Source of the DNA: Paraburkholderia domus
GTDB lineage: Bacteria; Pseudomonadota; Gammaproteobacteria; Burkholderiales; Burkholderiaceae
Direction of reading: 5' to 3'
Length of the DNA stretch: 64,000 bases
Assembly: GCF_905220705.1 (NCBI RefSeq)
Contig: NZ_CAJNAT010000014.1
Location: 1-64,000 of the forward strand
A model generated the notes under the pieces. It was given only the letters and a program-made list of their open reading frames with translations, ran no database searches and was not told the DNA's origin. This document shows, piece after piece, positions 25,381 to 33,972 of the stretch. The stretch's first letter is position 1; every line of letters begins with the position of its first letter. The position numbers and the translations under genes were made by a program.

Positions 25381-26463
25381 CTATTGCACCAGATCGGTCC
25401 ACAGCACCATCAGCACAGTCATGAGCGCGGGCCCGATGAAGAGGCCGAGAAGACCGAACGTCTCTGCCCCGCCGAGAATGCCGAACAGCACCAGCAGGAA
25501 AGGCAAGCGCGTCGAGTTACCGATCAGCACCGGTCGCACGAAATGCTCGGCGATGAACACCACGACCGAGCCGAACACCGCGAGTCCAATGGCCGCGGCA
25601 ACCGCGCCTTGCGAGAACAGCCACAAAGCCGCGAGGCCGAACGTGATCGGTGCGCAGAACGGCAACATCGCGGCGATCGCCGTGATGAAGGCGAGCAGCG
25701 CGACGTGCGGCAAGCCGGTCACGAAATAGGCGACGCCCAGCAACACGCCCTCGCCGAGCCCGACCACCACAAGCCCCGACACCGTACCGCGCACGGCCGC
25801 CGCCATACGCTCGAGCAGCTGCGCGCCGTCGTTGCCGAAACCGCGCCGCACGCCTTTCATCAGCGAGCCGGACAGGCGCGGCCCCGCCTGAAAGATCACG
25901 AACAGCGTGATCAGCATGAAGGCGAACACCATCACGCCATGCGCCGCGCGCGCGCCGAAGTGGCGGCCAAGCGTCATCACTGTAGTGGTGTGCAACCCTT
26001 TCATTGCCGCCGAGTCGCGCAGCGGCTGGGCGAGATTGGCCTGCCACCAGGCTGAGATCTGTTGCACCCCGAACGGCAACCGCTCGATGATGTCCGGCAT
26101 GGGAATACCATTTTCCTGCACGGTCTTGAACCACTCGGTCATGTCATGCGCTTCGCGCAATGCCTGCGTGATGCCGATACCGACCGGCAGCACGACCAGC
26201 AACGCGATCGCGAACGTCAACACAACGGCGATCAGCGTCGTACGGCCGGTGAACCAGCGGCTGCCCTCCACCTTTTGCAAGAACGGCCACAAAGCAATCG
26301 CAATGACAGCGGCCCACGCGACCACCGCAATGAAATCGCGCACGACCCACAGCGCCAGCAACACAAGTGCGATGTAAAGGGCGAGAGACGCCGCCTTCTG
26401 CTTTTTCAGGCAATCAGGCGGTGTCGGCGATTCGGGCGGCGCTACGGGGGGACGTGAAATCAT
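25381..26463 (-). CDS. AI-2E family (PerM-type) membrane protein
   Basis: A 360-residue protein with eight or so membrane segments. A pair of N-terminal helices, a soluble middle region with LREAHDMTEWFKTVQE, the VMTLGRHFG segment, and the C-terminal FGILGGAETFGLLGLFIGPALMTVLMVLW are typical of the PerM/AI-2E transporter family. Members export autoinducer-2 or act as Na+/H+ antiporters; the specificity here is unknown. Single gene, convergent with the esterase. Confidence 0.9.
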   Translation of the reverse strand: MISRPPVAPPESPTPPDCLKKQKAASLALYIALVLLALWVVRDFIAVVAWAAVIAIALWPFLQKVEGSRWFTGRTTLIAVVLTFAIALLVVLPVGIGITQALREAHDMTEWFKTVQENGIPMPDIIERLPFGVQQISAWWQANLAQPLRDSAAMKGLHTTTVMTLGRHFGARAAHGVMVFAFMLITLFVIFQAGPRLSGSLMKGVRRGFGNDGAQLLERMAAAVRGTVSGLVVVGLGEGVLLGVAYFVTGLPHVALLAFITAIAAMLPFCAPITFGLAALWLFSQGAVAAAIGLAVFGSVVVFIAEHFVRPVLIGNSTRLPFLLVLFGILGGAETFGLLGLFIGPALMTVLMVLWTDLVQ

Positions 26464-26805
26464 GAAGGCTCTTAGGGTTTTGTGGATATGCGCGCGAGCC
26501 GTCCAGAAAAATGCAAACCCGTTACACTTGCGTCGCACGGTCGCTCATCAATAACCACATCTTAAAGGAAGCACCGGCGCCCTTTGCAGGCGGTACTCCC
26601 GTCGCACTGCGGACAACACTGCGTTGCAAAAATCCACGCTATCGCAAATTCACATCGCATATATCCCGCAAAGCCCCGTCGTTTCAGCTAAGCGTGAATG
26701 TCAAGTTTCATTGTTGCTGTTTGGAGAACAGTGTTTCAACTGCTGCACAATGGCTATCTGGCGCGCGCGGGACTACATTCGGCACACCACAATACGGAGC
26801 CGACG
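26464..26805. other. Divergent intergenic region
   Basis: Between the AI-2E gene and the DUF3331-like gene. It should hold both promoters; no gene or repeat is evident. Confidence 0.5.
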
Positions 26806-27096
26806 ATGATGACCTTAGAGTCCATCCCCCTTGACGGAACCAATGGCGTACGCATCGAAATTCTCGAGCGCTCCGACACCACGCTGGTGATCCGCTGGGT
26901 CGAACCGGGGCGTTGTCACTATGGCGAGCAGCGGTGGCGGCGGCGGTCGGCGCATACGTCGGGAACGTGCGCGGTGACACGGCGCAAGATTCGCCGCGGC
27001 GACGCGGTGTTCAAACCGGCTGAACGGCCGGCACCTTCCAATGCTTCTGCGATGATTTGTGCTGAGGTGTTGGGCGCGCTCGCTGCTGAAGTTTGA
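26806..27096 (+). CDS. DUF3331-like protein
   Basis: A 96-residue protein. The sequence EILERSDTTLVIRWVEPGRCHYGEQRW, followed by Cys in SGTCAVTRRKIRRGDAVFKP and the end NASAMI, fits my memory of DUF3331, a small domain nearly confined to Burkholderia and Paraburkholderia. Function unknown. ATGATG at 26806 has CGGAG seven bases upstream; a longer frame from 26698 looks non-coding. It supports the proposed genus. Confidence 0.68.
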   Translation: MMTLESIPLDGTNGVRIEILERSDTTLVIRWVEPGRCHYGEQRWRRRSAHTSGTCAVTRRKIRRGDAVFKPAERPAPSNASAMICAEVLGALAAEV

Positions 27097-27232
27097 TTTT
27101 TTGCTTTGATTTTATTGCCAGTGCGACTGGCTGCGCGGCGTCTGTATGCCTACAAGCCCGCGGCACTGGCCTTTCCATTTCTGGATATCCACATTAGGCG
27201 GTTGATGCTTATGGTTCACGGGGTGCGCGCAA

Positions 27233-27664
27233 TCAATGGTACGTCGTCATAGACGACTGCAGTTTCGTCAGCACGCCGCGTTTTAATCGGAACCAGCCTT
27301 CCGAGCTTTGCATCACGACTTCATCGTCTTGCCAGAACACGCGCTTGACCGTCATGCGCTTACCCGAGCGTTGCACAAGTGGCGGCTGGTGGCGAAAGTC
27401 GTACAGCACCGGGCCCGAATCAGTCTGCACGAGCGTGCGCGTGACGCTGTCATTTTCGTTGCCGACGTCATCGAAATGCGTGAGCGTGCTCGCGCTGAAA
27501 CGATCGAAAATTTCCTTGCCGAGCATCCCCCCGAAATCGCGGTCGACGCGCAGGAATTGCACGTTACCCGTGGGCGTGACGAGCGGGCCGGACGCGTTGC
27601 TTTGCGCATGAACGCCAGCAACGAACGAGGTGGCTGCAAGCGCAGCGAGGAGCAGTCGTCTCAT
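27233..27664 (-). CDS. Hypothetical exported protein, 143 aa
   Basis: A 143-residue protein with a clear Sec signal (RRLLLAALAATSFVAGVHAQ). The mature part has MLGKEIFDRFSASTLTHFDDVGNENDSVTRT and VKRVFWQDDEVVMQSSEGWFRL, with several charged residues and no membrane segment. I do not recognise a family. ATG 27664 follows AAAAGAGAAC; a TTG at 27682 is possible. Likely periplasmic; single gene. Confidence 0.7.
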   Translation of the reverse strand: MRRLLLAALAATSFVAGVHAQSNASGPLVTPTGNVQFLRVDRDFGGMLGKEIFDRFSASTLTHFDDVGNENDSVTRTLVQTDSGPVLYDFRHQPPLVQRSGKRMTVKRVFWQDDEVVMQSSEGWFRLKRGVLTKLQSSMTTYH

Positions 27665-28301
27665 GTTCTCTTTTAGATTCAACGGCGTCTCCGACGATGG
27701 AGCCCGACCCGCAATCGTTCCTTGGGAATATTGTCGTCAATTTTGGTCGACACGTCGAAGGACTTTAACTGGCTGCGCCCGGTCCTGCAGTGACCGGCTC
27801 AGGTCGACCCGCAACCGTCACTCGACTCAGCGGCACGGTAACGGCAGTTCCCTGGATGACTCCGGGCACTGACAAGTCTTATAGACGACGTCGTCGGCCT
27901 GTTGTCGATCGACCTCTGTCATATCAAACGCCTGCAAGTATTTCAGAGCTATCGGTCTTCCGCAGTAGAACCCGGAGGCAGACCCGCTAGGGAGGTCGAA
28001 GTGGCGGGCTACACTGAGGCCAGCCAAGGGCGAGGCCCGGCCAGCTCCGATCGTGAGACGTTCCATGATCTCGTTCCCGACTAGCCGACATTGCCGCCGC
28101 CTCCCGAATGAATGCTAATCACAACGCCGCTGTCGCCCCCGCGGCGCATCTCACCGGCCCGTCTGGATAAGGGCATCGCGCTGCCCGAAATTACGTGCTG
28201 CGTCTGTCCGAATGCCTCGTCAGCGAAGGGTTTGTCTGGAACTCGACCCTGTTGCGGTCGAGCCAACCCCAGTCGCTGAGTTTATTCCGCGGGCTGATAA
28301 T
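27665..28301. other. Intergenic region, 637 bp
   Basis: No supported gene. Short open frames on both strands lack ribosome-binding sites or family patterns. It may contain degraded sequence, but I cannot recognise what. Confidence 0.45.
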
Positions 28302-29060
28302 TCACTTTGCGCCGTTTACGGCGAAAATCTCCTTTGCCTGCGGCGACATCAGGAATTTGATGAACCCTTCAGCCGTATCGCGTTGTGAGGTGTTCGCCAG
28401 GAGCACGGCTGTGTACGTGAGAGTGCTCTGAAGATCACCTGGAAGCGGACCAAGCAGCTTGATGCCGGGTGTTGTCGCGATGAGCGGTATCGTACCCGCC
28501 ACCATGTCGTTGCCCTTGCCCTTTAACACAGGTTCAAAGATGTCATTGGGTGCCGTACGCACAATCTTCGGCTTCAGCGTTTCTGCAATTCCCAGCCGCT
28601 CGAGGGCGTTTGCAAAGGCCTGTCCGGACTTAACACTGTTAAAGACAATGAGGTCTGCACCGAGCAAGGTGTTTTTAAGTTTCTCAACAGTTGAAATGTC
28701 GTACCCCGGAGCGTCCTTTCGGTTACCGAGGCCGACGCCAACGTGAGCGATGATCGGTCTGTCTCCGGCATTCACCTTGCGGGATTTCGTCAGATCTTCA
28801 GCGAAGTCCGGTTGAACGATAACTACGTCGGCCGCTTCGCCGCCCTCAATTCTTTTCTTCACAACGGGCGAGGGAGCGAACACCAGGATGACCTGATTGT
28901 GTGTCTGCTGGCGATAAAGATCGACCACCTTGGTCAATGCAGGCTCGAGGGGGCTATCGCTCATGACCATGATGTCTGCTGCTTGAACTGTCGCTGTGAA
29001 CATGGATAATGAGCCGGCTAGGAAGGTACTCAGGCTGATGCGCTTAAGTCTTGCGTTCAT
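28302..29060 (-). CDS. ModA-like periplasmic substrate-binding protein (orphan)
   Basis: A 252-residue protein with a Sec signal (cleaved near VQAAD, residue 28). The layout, ADIMVMSDSPLEPALTKVVDLYRQ, FAPSPVVKKRIEGGEAADVVI, and LPGDLQSTLTYTAVLLANTSQRDTAEGFIKFLMSPQAKEIFAVNG, is that of molybdate-binding ModA and related proteins. No ModB or ModC gene is nearby, so it is an orphan. Such ModA-like proteins may bind something other than molybdate. It follows the cupin gene by 64 bp and may be co-transcribed. Confidence 0.82.
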   Translation of the reverse strand: MNARLKRISLSTFLAGSLSMFTATVQAADIMVMSDSPLEPALTKVVDLYRQQTHNQVILVFAPSPVVKKRIEGGEAADVVIVQPDFAEDLTKSRKVNAGDRPIIAHVGVGLGNRKDAPGYDISTVEKLKNTLLGADLIVFNSVKSGQAFANALERLGIAETLKPKIVRTAPNDIFEPVLKGKGNDMVAGTIPLIATTPGIKLLGPLPGDLQSTLTYTAVLLANTSQRDTAEGFIKFLMSPQAKEIFAVNGAK

Positions 29061-29124
29061 GGTTTTCCCCCTGTGGGCGGACTCCCGGTGTTGGTCGTTG
29101 CGCGTTGGTGCAGGACGCCGCCGC

Positions 29125-29724
29125 TCACGGGAAGTTTGCGGGAGATGAAAACGGTTTGGTGGCGTCGAGCACGAACATCACTAGGGCGTGCAGTTCCGTC
29201 GAGCCACTGGACGAGACTTGCATCGCCATTCCAGCGCCGTGGCCGGGCTCGGCATGGCCTGCCTTGACAACCATCACCCCGTCTGGAGTACGAACGCTTT
29301 GTGCTCCGGTAAGTACGAAGAAAGTCTCCGAGCCCGGATGAGTATGCACAGGAGTCGTGCTGCCAGGAGCACCGCTAGCCGCATTGATCCTGAGTAGATA
29401 TTGCGGCGCAGTAAACCGGGGGATGGGCCCAACCTCGGCCACCTTCGTGCCACCTGCGGACGATCCGCCCGCCGGCCCGAGCGTGAAAAGCCAGGCTTTG
29501 CCCGCCGACTCGGCGACAAGTGCCCAGGTGCCTGCGGCGGATTGTGCCTTCTCACGTGTCGGAAAGCTTTCTATCCTCCAGAAAAGTTGTCCAGGCGGTA
29601 ACTCGGTGAGCTTTTTCTCGGCCAGCGACTTGACGACCAAAGGCGTCTGCGCGACCGCCGCCGATGGCAGTAAGCACTGTCCCAACGTCAAAACCGACAG
29701 CAAACTGATGAGCAATCGTTTCAT
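29125..29724 (-). CDS. Exported cupin-domain protein
   Basis: A 199-residue protein with a Sec signal (cleaved after VAAVAQ-like AVAQTP, about residue 25). A cupin_2 domain occupies the C-terminal half: HTHPGSETFFVLTG gives the His/Glu metal ligands (HxHx5E-like) and GHAEPGHG the second motif. Probably a periplasmic metal-binding or small-molecule-binding protein. It is first in a likely two-gene unit with the ModA-like protein. No strong ribosome-binding site is visible. Confidence 0.78.
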   Translation of the reverse strand: MKRLLISLLSVLTLGQCLLPSAAVAQTPLVVKSLAEKKLTELPPGQLFWRIESFPTREKAQSAAGTWALVAESAGKAWLFTLGPAGGSSAGGTKVAEVGPIPRFTAPQYLLRINAASGAPGSTTPVHTHPGSETFFVLTGAQSVRTPDGVMVVKAGHAEPGHGAGMAMQVSSSGSTELHALVMFVLDATKPFSSPANFP

Positions 29725-30104
29725 GAGAACACCGCCGTTCGTGCATTGATACAAGCCTTTCTGGAGCGTCAGCTTGCGCAAATGAAGCACCCGCTCCGAA
29801 TGTAAGAACGCTAGTGCACGAAGCGCGGCTTAGTCAGGCTCGTTTTCCCGCATCGCGAGTGACCGTTAACCAACCCGCAACCGCCTTCGAGACCGGTGAA
29901 CAACGAAGCTGGCGACTGTCGCTTCCTGGCCGGTCTCTGCCAGTCCTGACCGGCTCCTGCCCCCCCCCAGGAAATCATCGGGAGCACACCGCCGGTCCTG
30001 CTCGCGAGCCGCCCGTAACTATTGATAAAAGCGGTTACCAATAGTAGTGTCTCGACCCTTTGTAGTGTCTCGACCCTTTCGGTGAGTGGATTCGGGAACA
30101 ACAA
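29725..30104. other. Intergenic region with an 18-bp tandem duplication
   Basis: No gene seen. The notable element is an exact head-to-tail duplication at 30044-30079. Confidence 0.5.
30044..30079 (+). repeat. Exact 18-bp tandem duplication
   Basis: GTAGTGTCTCGACCCTTT occurs twice in direct contact (30044-30061 and 30062-30079), 26 bp before the GTG of the following small gene. Confidence 0.9.
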
Positions 30105-30404
30105 GTGGCACAACTGTCGATCAAAGGGGCTGCAGGCGAAATGAGCTTGCTGATGCAACATGAGGTGAAGACGGGACGACTCTGTCGTTCATTGACACTG
30201 CGCGCCAGCGAGGACGGCAGGAGCGTGCAGCTGATCGAATGCGACGAGCGAAAAGCCGGAACCCAGCGCGAATACCGATTCGAGATCACCACGGGCGAAC
30301 TGATCGCCCTGATTCGCTCGCACGGCGCCGAAGTGCCCGGAGAAAATCGGGGCAATCCTGCATATTCCGCGGCCATCCCGGTAATCACACAGGCGAAAAC
30401 ATGA
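30105..30404 (+). CDS. Small hypothetical protein, 99 aa
   Basis: A 99-residue soluble protein starting at GTG. It reads as an intact small beta-rich protein (LCRSLTLRASEDGRSVQLIECDE, then YRFEITTGELIALIRSHG). No family recognised. The ribosome-binding site is weak, but codon use resembles that of neighbouring genes. Confidence 0.55.
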   Translation: MAQLSIKGAAGEMSLLMQHEVKTGRLCRSLTLRASEDGRSVQLIECDERKAGTQREYRFEITTGELIALIRSHGAEVPGENRGNPAYSAAIPVITQAKT

Positions 30405-30537
30405 GCGGGCTTCTTCAAAGCGCCCGCGCGTTACTTCGACGCGGGCAGGTAGAGCGCGAAAGCTCTGTCACACAGGTGACGGATTGCAAAGACGCGATTT
30501 TGCTAAAGTCAGCGCGCGTTCTGCCGAAAACGTCATC

Positions 30538-30735
30538 ATGAACACACCGAAACCCTCCGACGCCGCGATCATCCATGCCGCGGTACAAACCCTGAAACTC
30601 CTCTGCAGGATTCGCGGGATGGAGCCAGACGATCTCGACGATGCAGTGATCGACAAGCTTCTCTGGAGTTCGTTCGAAGAGTATCTCGGCAGCGGCTCGA
30701 TTGTCGCAGATACGGCTTTCGCCAGGCGGCCCTAG
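30538..30735 (+). CDS. Small hypothetical protein, 65 aa
   Basis: A 65-residue acidic, helical protein: AAIIHAAVQTLKLLCRIRGMEPDDLDDAVIDKLLWSSFEEYLGSG. No signal or membrane segment. The start ATG 30538 is the one that leaves a compact protein; an earlier in-frame ATG (30484) adds 18 residues. Function unknown. Confidence 0.5.
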   Translation: MNTPKPSDAAIIHAAVQTLKLLCRIRGMEPDDLDDAVIDKLLWSSFEEYLGSGSIVADTAFARRP

Positions 30736-31093
30736 CGGATGCCTACCGCATGGCTGATAGTTTGGGTACAGTTCCGCGTGTGCGGGGGTTCAATCTGTGA
30801 CCGTCACCTCAATTGCCTGGGGCTTGTCCAGCCGGAATTCGCGAATCCGGCCCGCTCGGACATCAAGTAGCAGGCGGTCTAGCGTATCCCGGTCCTGTAG
30901 CCTCAAGTCAGCCTCGCCAACCCGCAGGTTGTCAATCCCATCTGGTGTCGCGCGACGCATCCCAAACAGATAGGCAACGGCCTCGCTCGCGTCAAGAAAA
31001 AACGTTGCATCCTGGCCGAATCCTCACTTCTGAGGGCAGCATGGTACGGGATGCTGGAATGGAAGTGGTCGCCCCAGCAGATCTCAGGTGCCC
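30736..31093. other. Region with a truncated reading frame
   Basis: On the minus strand, 30790-30960 encodes 56 residues from an ATG (RRATPDGIDNLRVGEADLRL and onwards), and the same frame reads on upstream for about 20 sensible residues before a stop. It looks like the tail of a decayed gene. I do not recognise it. Confidence 0.35.
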
Positions 31094-31396
31094 TCACTCG
31101 TCCTTGCGCGCCCCGAAGAGCAGCGGCATCCAGAGCGGCTTGAACCACTGCGCCCACAGGGGCTCCGCCTTATGTGGAATGACCGGCTCGGCGCTCGGCG
31201 GCTTGCGAGCGAGCAGTTGTTCAAGCGTGACTTCCGCTATCCGGCGTCCCTCCGTAAAGCTCATATGAGCCGGCATCAGTGCGTTCAGTCCAAAAGGATC
31301 CGCGAGCAGCGAGCGCAACGCCTGCTCGTCCATCGCTTCGAGCTGCAGTTCGTACTCGATTTGCAGCGTGCTTTGCAATTCGGCCAAAGTCAGCAT
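31094..31396 (-). CDS. Small hypothetical protein, 100 aa
   Basis: A 100-residue soluble protein rich in Leu and Glu in its first half (LTLAELQSTLQIEYELQLEAMDEQALRSLLADPFG) and in Pro/Trp near the end. ATG 31396 has TGGAGG nine bases upstream. No family recognised. Confidence 0.55.
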   Translation of the reverse strand: MLTLAELQSTLQIEYELQLEAMDEQALRSLLADPFGLNALMPAHMSFTEGRRIAEVTLEQLLARKPPSAEPVIPHKAEPLWAQWFKPLWMPLLFGARKDE

Positions 31397-31792
31397 GTCG
31401 TCCGCCTCCAGGGTTCAGCGACGAAGGTTCATCGCATCTTCGGGCACACGGCTCACGTGGCTCGCCATTGACGAGCGCCAGCGACCGCAGCCGTCTCCAC
31501 CATGCTGCCGTCTGAGCGCTTCGCGTGCTGCGCATCGCTTCTGTAGATGAGCAGTATGGCGCATTTGTGCGAAGCAGCAAAGACCATTTTCATGCCGAGA
31601 CGCACTCGGGCTAATCAGCCCCGCTTTCAGCCACAAATCAATGGCTTACCCTTATACCCACCCACTAAATCCGACCTAAGATTGACATGGTGCATTGCAC
31701 CATATCTGCTTGAGCTTCATCGTGGCTGAGCTCCCATCTGTGCCTCACCCAAGCGCTTCCCCACAAACCCGCGCGGTTTCACCACTGGAGAA
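31397..31792. other. Intergenic region upstream of the phasin gene
   Basis: No convincing gene. It holds a consensus-like -35 box with an adjoining 17-bp palindrome (31682-31703), annotated separately. Confidence 0.55.
31682..31708 (+). promoter_or_regulatory. Candidate phasin promoter with embedded palindromic operator
   Basis: TTGACA at 31682-31687 is a perfect -35 box. From its last base a palindrome follows: ATGGTGCA-T-TGCACCAT (31687-31703). TATCTG at 31703-31708 is a possible -10 (15-base spacer, slightly short). A repressor on the palindrome would block polymerase. The TGCA-rich dyad resembles sites I associate with the polyhydroxyalkanoate regulator PhaR. Confidence 0.55.
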
Positions 31793-32302
31793 ATGATGAG
31801 CACGCCGATTCCCGAGCAGTTTGTCGCAGCACAGAAGGCCGGCGTGGAAAGTTTTTTTGGCCTGGCGAATAAGGCCTTTGGTAGCATCGAGCAGGTGACC
31901 GAACTCAATTTCAAAGTCGCCAAATCGACGCTTTCAGAGAATCGGCAACTCGTGGCCAGCCCGCGTTCGCCCAAAAACCCACAGGAATGGATCGCGTTGC
32001 CGGCCGGGCTCGCGCCGCCCACCCTCGAAAAAGCAACGTCGTATGGTCGTCAAGTCGGCGAAATTGCGTCGAACGCCTATTGCGAATGCTGCGCCGCTGT
32101 CACCGCGCAGCTTCAACAATACCAGCATGCGGCGCAGGCATGGATGGAGAACTTCTCGAAGCAGATGCCGACGACGGCCAAGCCGTTCGTGAATGCCTGG
32201 AAGTCAATCCTACCCGGCAGTGCAGCGCAGGAATTCGTCAAAAAAACGAAGCAATTCCCCGAGACGGCAACCGCAATCGCGACGTCTGCCGCGGGCGAAT
32301 GA
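31793..32302 (+). CDS. phaP: Phasin family protein (polyhydroxyalkanoate granule protein)
   Basis: A 169-residue helical protein of the phasin_2 type: PEQFVAAQKAGVESFFGLANKAFGSIEQVTELNFKVAKSTLSE at the N-terminus, SYGRQVGEIAS in the middle and Ala/Thr-rich C-terminus. Phasins coat polyhydroxyalkanoate granules and control their size. TGGAGAA lies just before the ATGATG start. The middle segment SPRSPKNPQEW is slightly different from the family's usual LLSAKDPQEF, and the protein is a little shorter than the usual 185-190 residues. Single gene with its own putative promoter. Confidence 0.9.
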   Translation: MMSTPIPEQFVAAQKAGVESFFGLANKAFGSIEQVTELNFKVAKSTLSENRQLVASPRSPKNPQEWIALPAGLAPPTLEKATSYGRQVGEIASNAYCECCAAVTAQLQQYQHAAQAWMENFSKQMPTTAKPFVNAWKSILPGSAAQEFVKKTKQFPETATAIATSAAGE

Positions 32303-32444
32303 GGCGCGCGCCAAGGCGCCTCACCGCCTGGCGCGTTCCGCGAGTACGCTAGTATCGTCGCAAGTCTGCAATGGTCGCCATCATTGCCCGTGGGGCGTGC
32401 ATGGCGATCAGTCGACGGGGCAGACCGGTGTCGCAGTAAAGAAA

Positions 32445-33122
32445 TCAGCAAGAGTCAGGGCGAACCAGAGAGGAATGCTTATTTCGCAGGATTGTAGAAT
32501 TGCTCGGGGACTGAACGATGCCGTCCATCTCACTCTTCATCTGGCCTTTCGCCATCATGTGCATGGGTTCGATATCGCCTGAAATGATGCGGGCGCAACG
32601 AAAGCTCTTAAATACCCGCATAGATCGTGCGATGCGTTTGATAGCTCGATGGTCTTGCTCCACCACGTTGTTCAGATACTTCGATTGTCGAATTTTGATC
32701 GGCACTTGCGATCAGCATTGATCGCACTTAGCCCTGCGAGATTTGCCCCGCTCCTGTCGATCGTCTCCGTCTCTGGTGCGCCGCTACCAGCGACCGCCTT
32801 TTCGACATAGCACCGGGCAGCGGCATTGTCCCGCTTGGCGCCGAACATGAAGTCAACTGTGTCGCCGGCCTTTATCGACGGCCCGACACAAGTACGTCCA
32901 TTCGCTTGACTTTGATGTGGATCTCGTCCATTCGCCAACTTCGGCCGACCTCTTGCTCGCGCGGCCCGAATGTCTTTCCGAGCGCAGGTAGCTGCTTGCT
33001 AGCGCACCGGTGCACCGGTGCACCGGGAATGATCGACCGACACTGCCCGCCCGGACATCAGTTCTTCGAAATGTCGAAGGCTCAGCGGGCAGGCGACATA
33101 CCAACGTAGCATGCCAGCATTA
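32445..33122 (-). pseudogene. IS6-family transposase remnant
   Basis: In shifting minus-strand frames I can read nearly the whole IS6-type transposase: LRWYVACPLSLRHFEELM and VSVDHS near 33120-33030, EWTYLCRAVDKG near 32870, AGDTVDFMFGAKRDNAAARCYVEKAV, GAPETETIDRSGANLAGLSAINADR, and KYLNNVVEQDHRAIKRIARS near 32650. Several frameshifts and stops break it, so it is dead. The same family is present in better shape at 51406 on the opposite strand. At 33005-33028 the sequence has a slipped repeat of GGTGCACC units where the intact gene has a single copy. Confidence 0.85.
33004..33028. repeat. Short tandem repeat inside IS6 remnant
   Basis: Nearly three copies of GGTGCACC follow one another (gcaccggtgcaccggtgcac), where the related transposase has one HRWA-coding copy. 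It looks like replication slippage. Confidence 0.6.
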
Positions 33123-33410
33123 TGGCCAGCGGGTAATGCAGCGTTCGAGCGCCCTGCTCACTGCGGCGTTCGGGGTCTTGATCAGTCACATCGTTCGTCT
33201 CGGGACGCTCACCATAGCAGATCGGCTTGCTGCTGCAGAACCTCTTCGGTCAGTTGCTCCTCTCGCGACACAACAGCCGTCACGTCGAGGATCTGGCAAA
33301 ATCGCTGTACAGTCTAATGTCCGCGCAAACCGCCGCGCAGGCAGACAAGAATAATTAAAGTGACGGACGGGACTGGCGCAACGGATACCAGTTGAAGACC
33401 CGTCTGTTGA

Positions 33411-33821
33411 GTGAAATGCACGTTCATGCAATCACTCTCCCCTATGGACAAGAGTAGCCAGCTTCATCCAGGTTTGGTACTTGTTCTTTGCTGCCAGATC
33501 ATTTGCCTGGGAGCGTTCGCATACAGTGCCGACGCGCACCGGCACAGTACGTGGCTGGGATTGGCTACGGGGTTTAGCATGCTATTCGGACTGGTTCTCT
33601 CACTCTGCTTTTTCGGAATGTGGCGCAACCGTTTGGACGAAACTGATCTAGAGGCCTCATGGCCAGCCCACCGGGGCGCACAGGCGGTCCGCCAGACAGA
33701 TAGCGCACTCGTGCGAACGACTATGTCTAGCTTAGCCTTTCGGCGATGCCCTCAATTTGATGTATTTTCCCGTCGACAATCCAGGGGCGACATTTGCCGT
33801 GAGCGTGCGCGCGCTCACTGA
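33411..33821 (+). CDS. Hypothetical membrane protein
   Basis: An open frame of 136 codons. The first half has two hydrophobic segments (LVLVLCCQIICLGAFAYS and WLGLATGFSMLFGLVLSLCFFGMW); the second half is polar and Arg-rich and may be out of the true frame. Several ATG (33411, 33426, 33444) are possible. No family recognised; may be a decayed gene. Confidence 0.38.
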   Translation: MKCTFMQSLSPMDKSSQLHPGLVLVLCCQIICLGAFAYSADAHRHSTWLGLATGFSMLFGLVLSLCFFGMWRNRLDETDLEASWPAHRGAQAVRQTDSALVRTTMSSLAFRRCPQFDVFSRRQSRGDICRERARAH

Positions 33822-33972
33822 AGCAAAACGGATGGCATCAAGGACCGCCTGTGCGCGCTTTGCGATTATCGATTCGGCCTCGTCTGCAGCTTCATGATGC
33901 GGTGCTGAATCTGCTCCGAGGTAGCCATCGTCGGTTCCTCAATTCGTTCGATTTGGATTGCACTACGCCGTG

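Noticed and set aside
31415-31636. 73-codon minus-strand frame before the phasin gene
   Set aside because: Composition and start context give no support.
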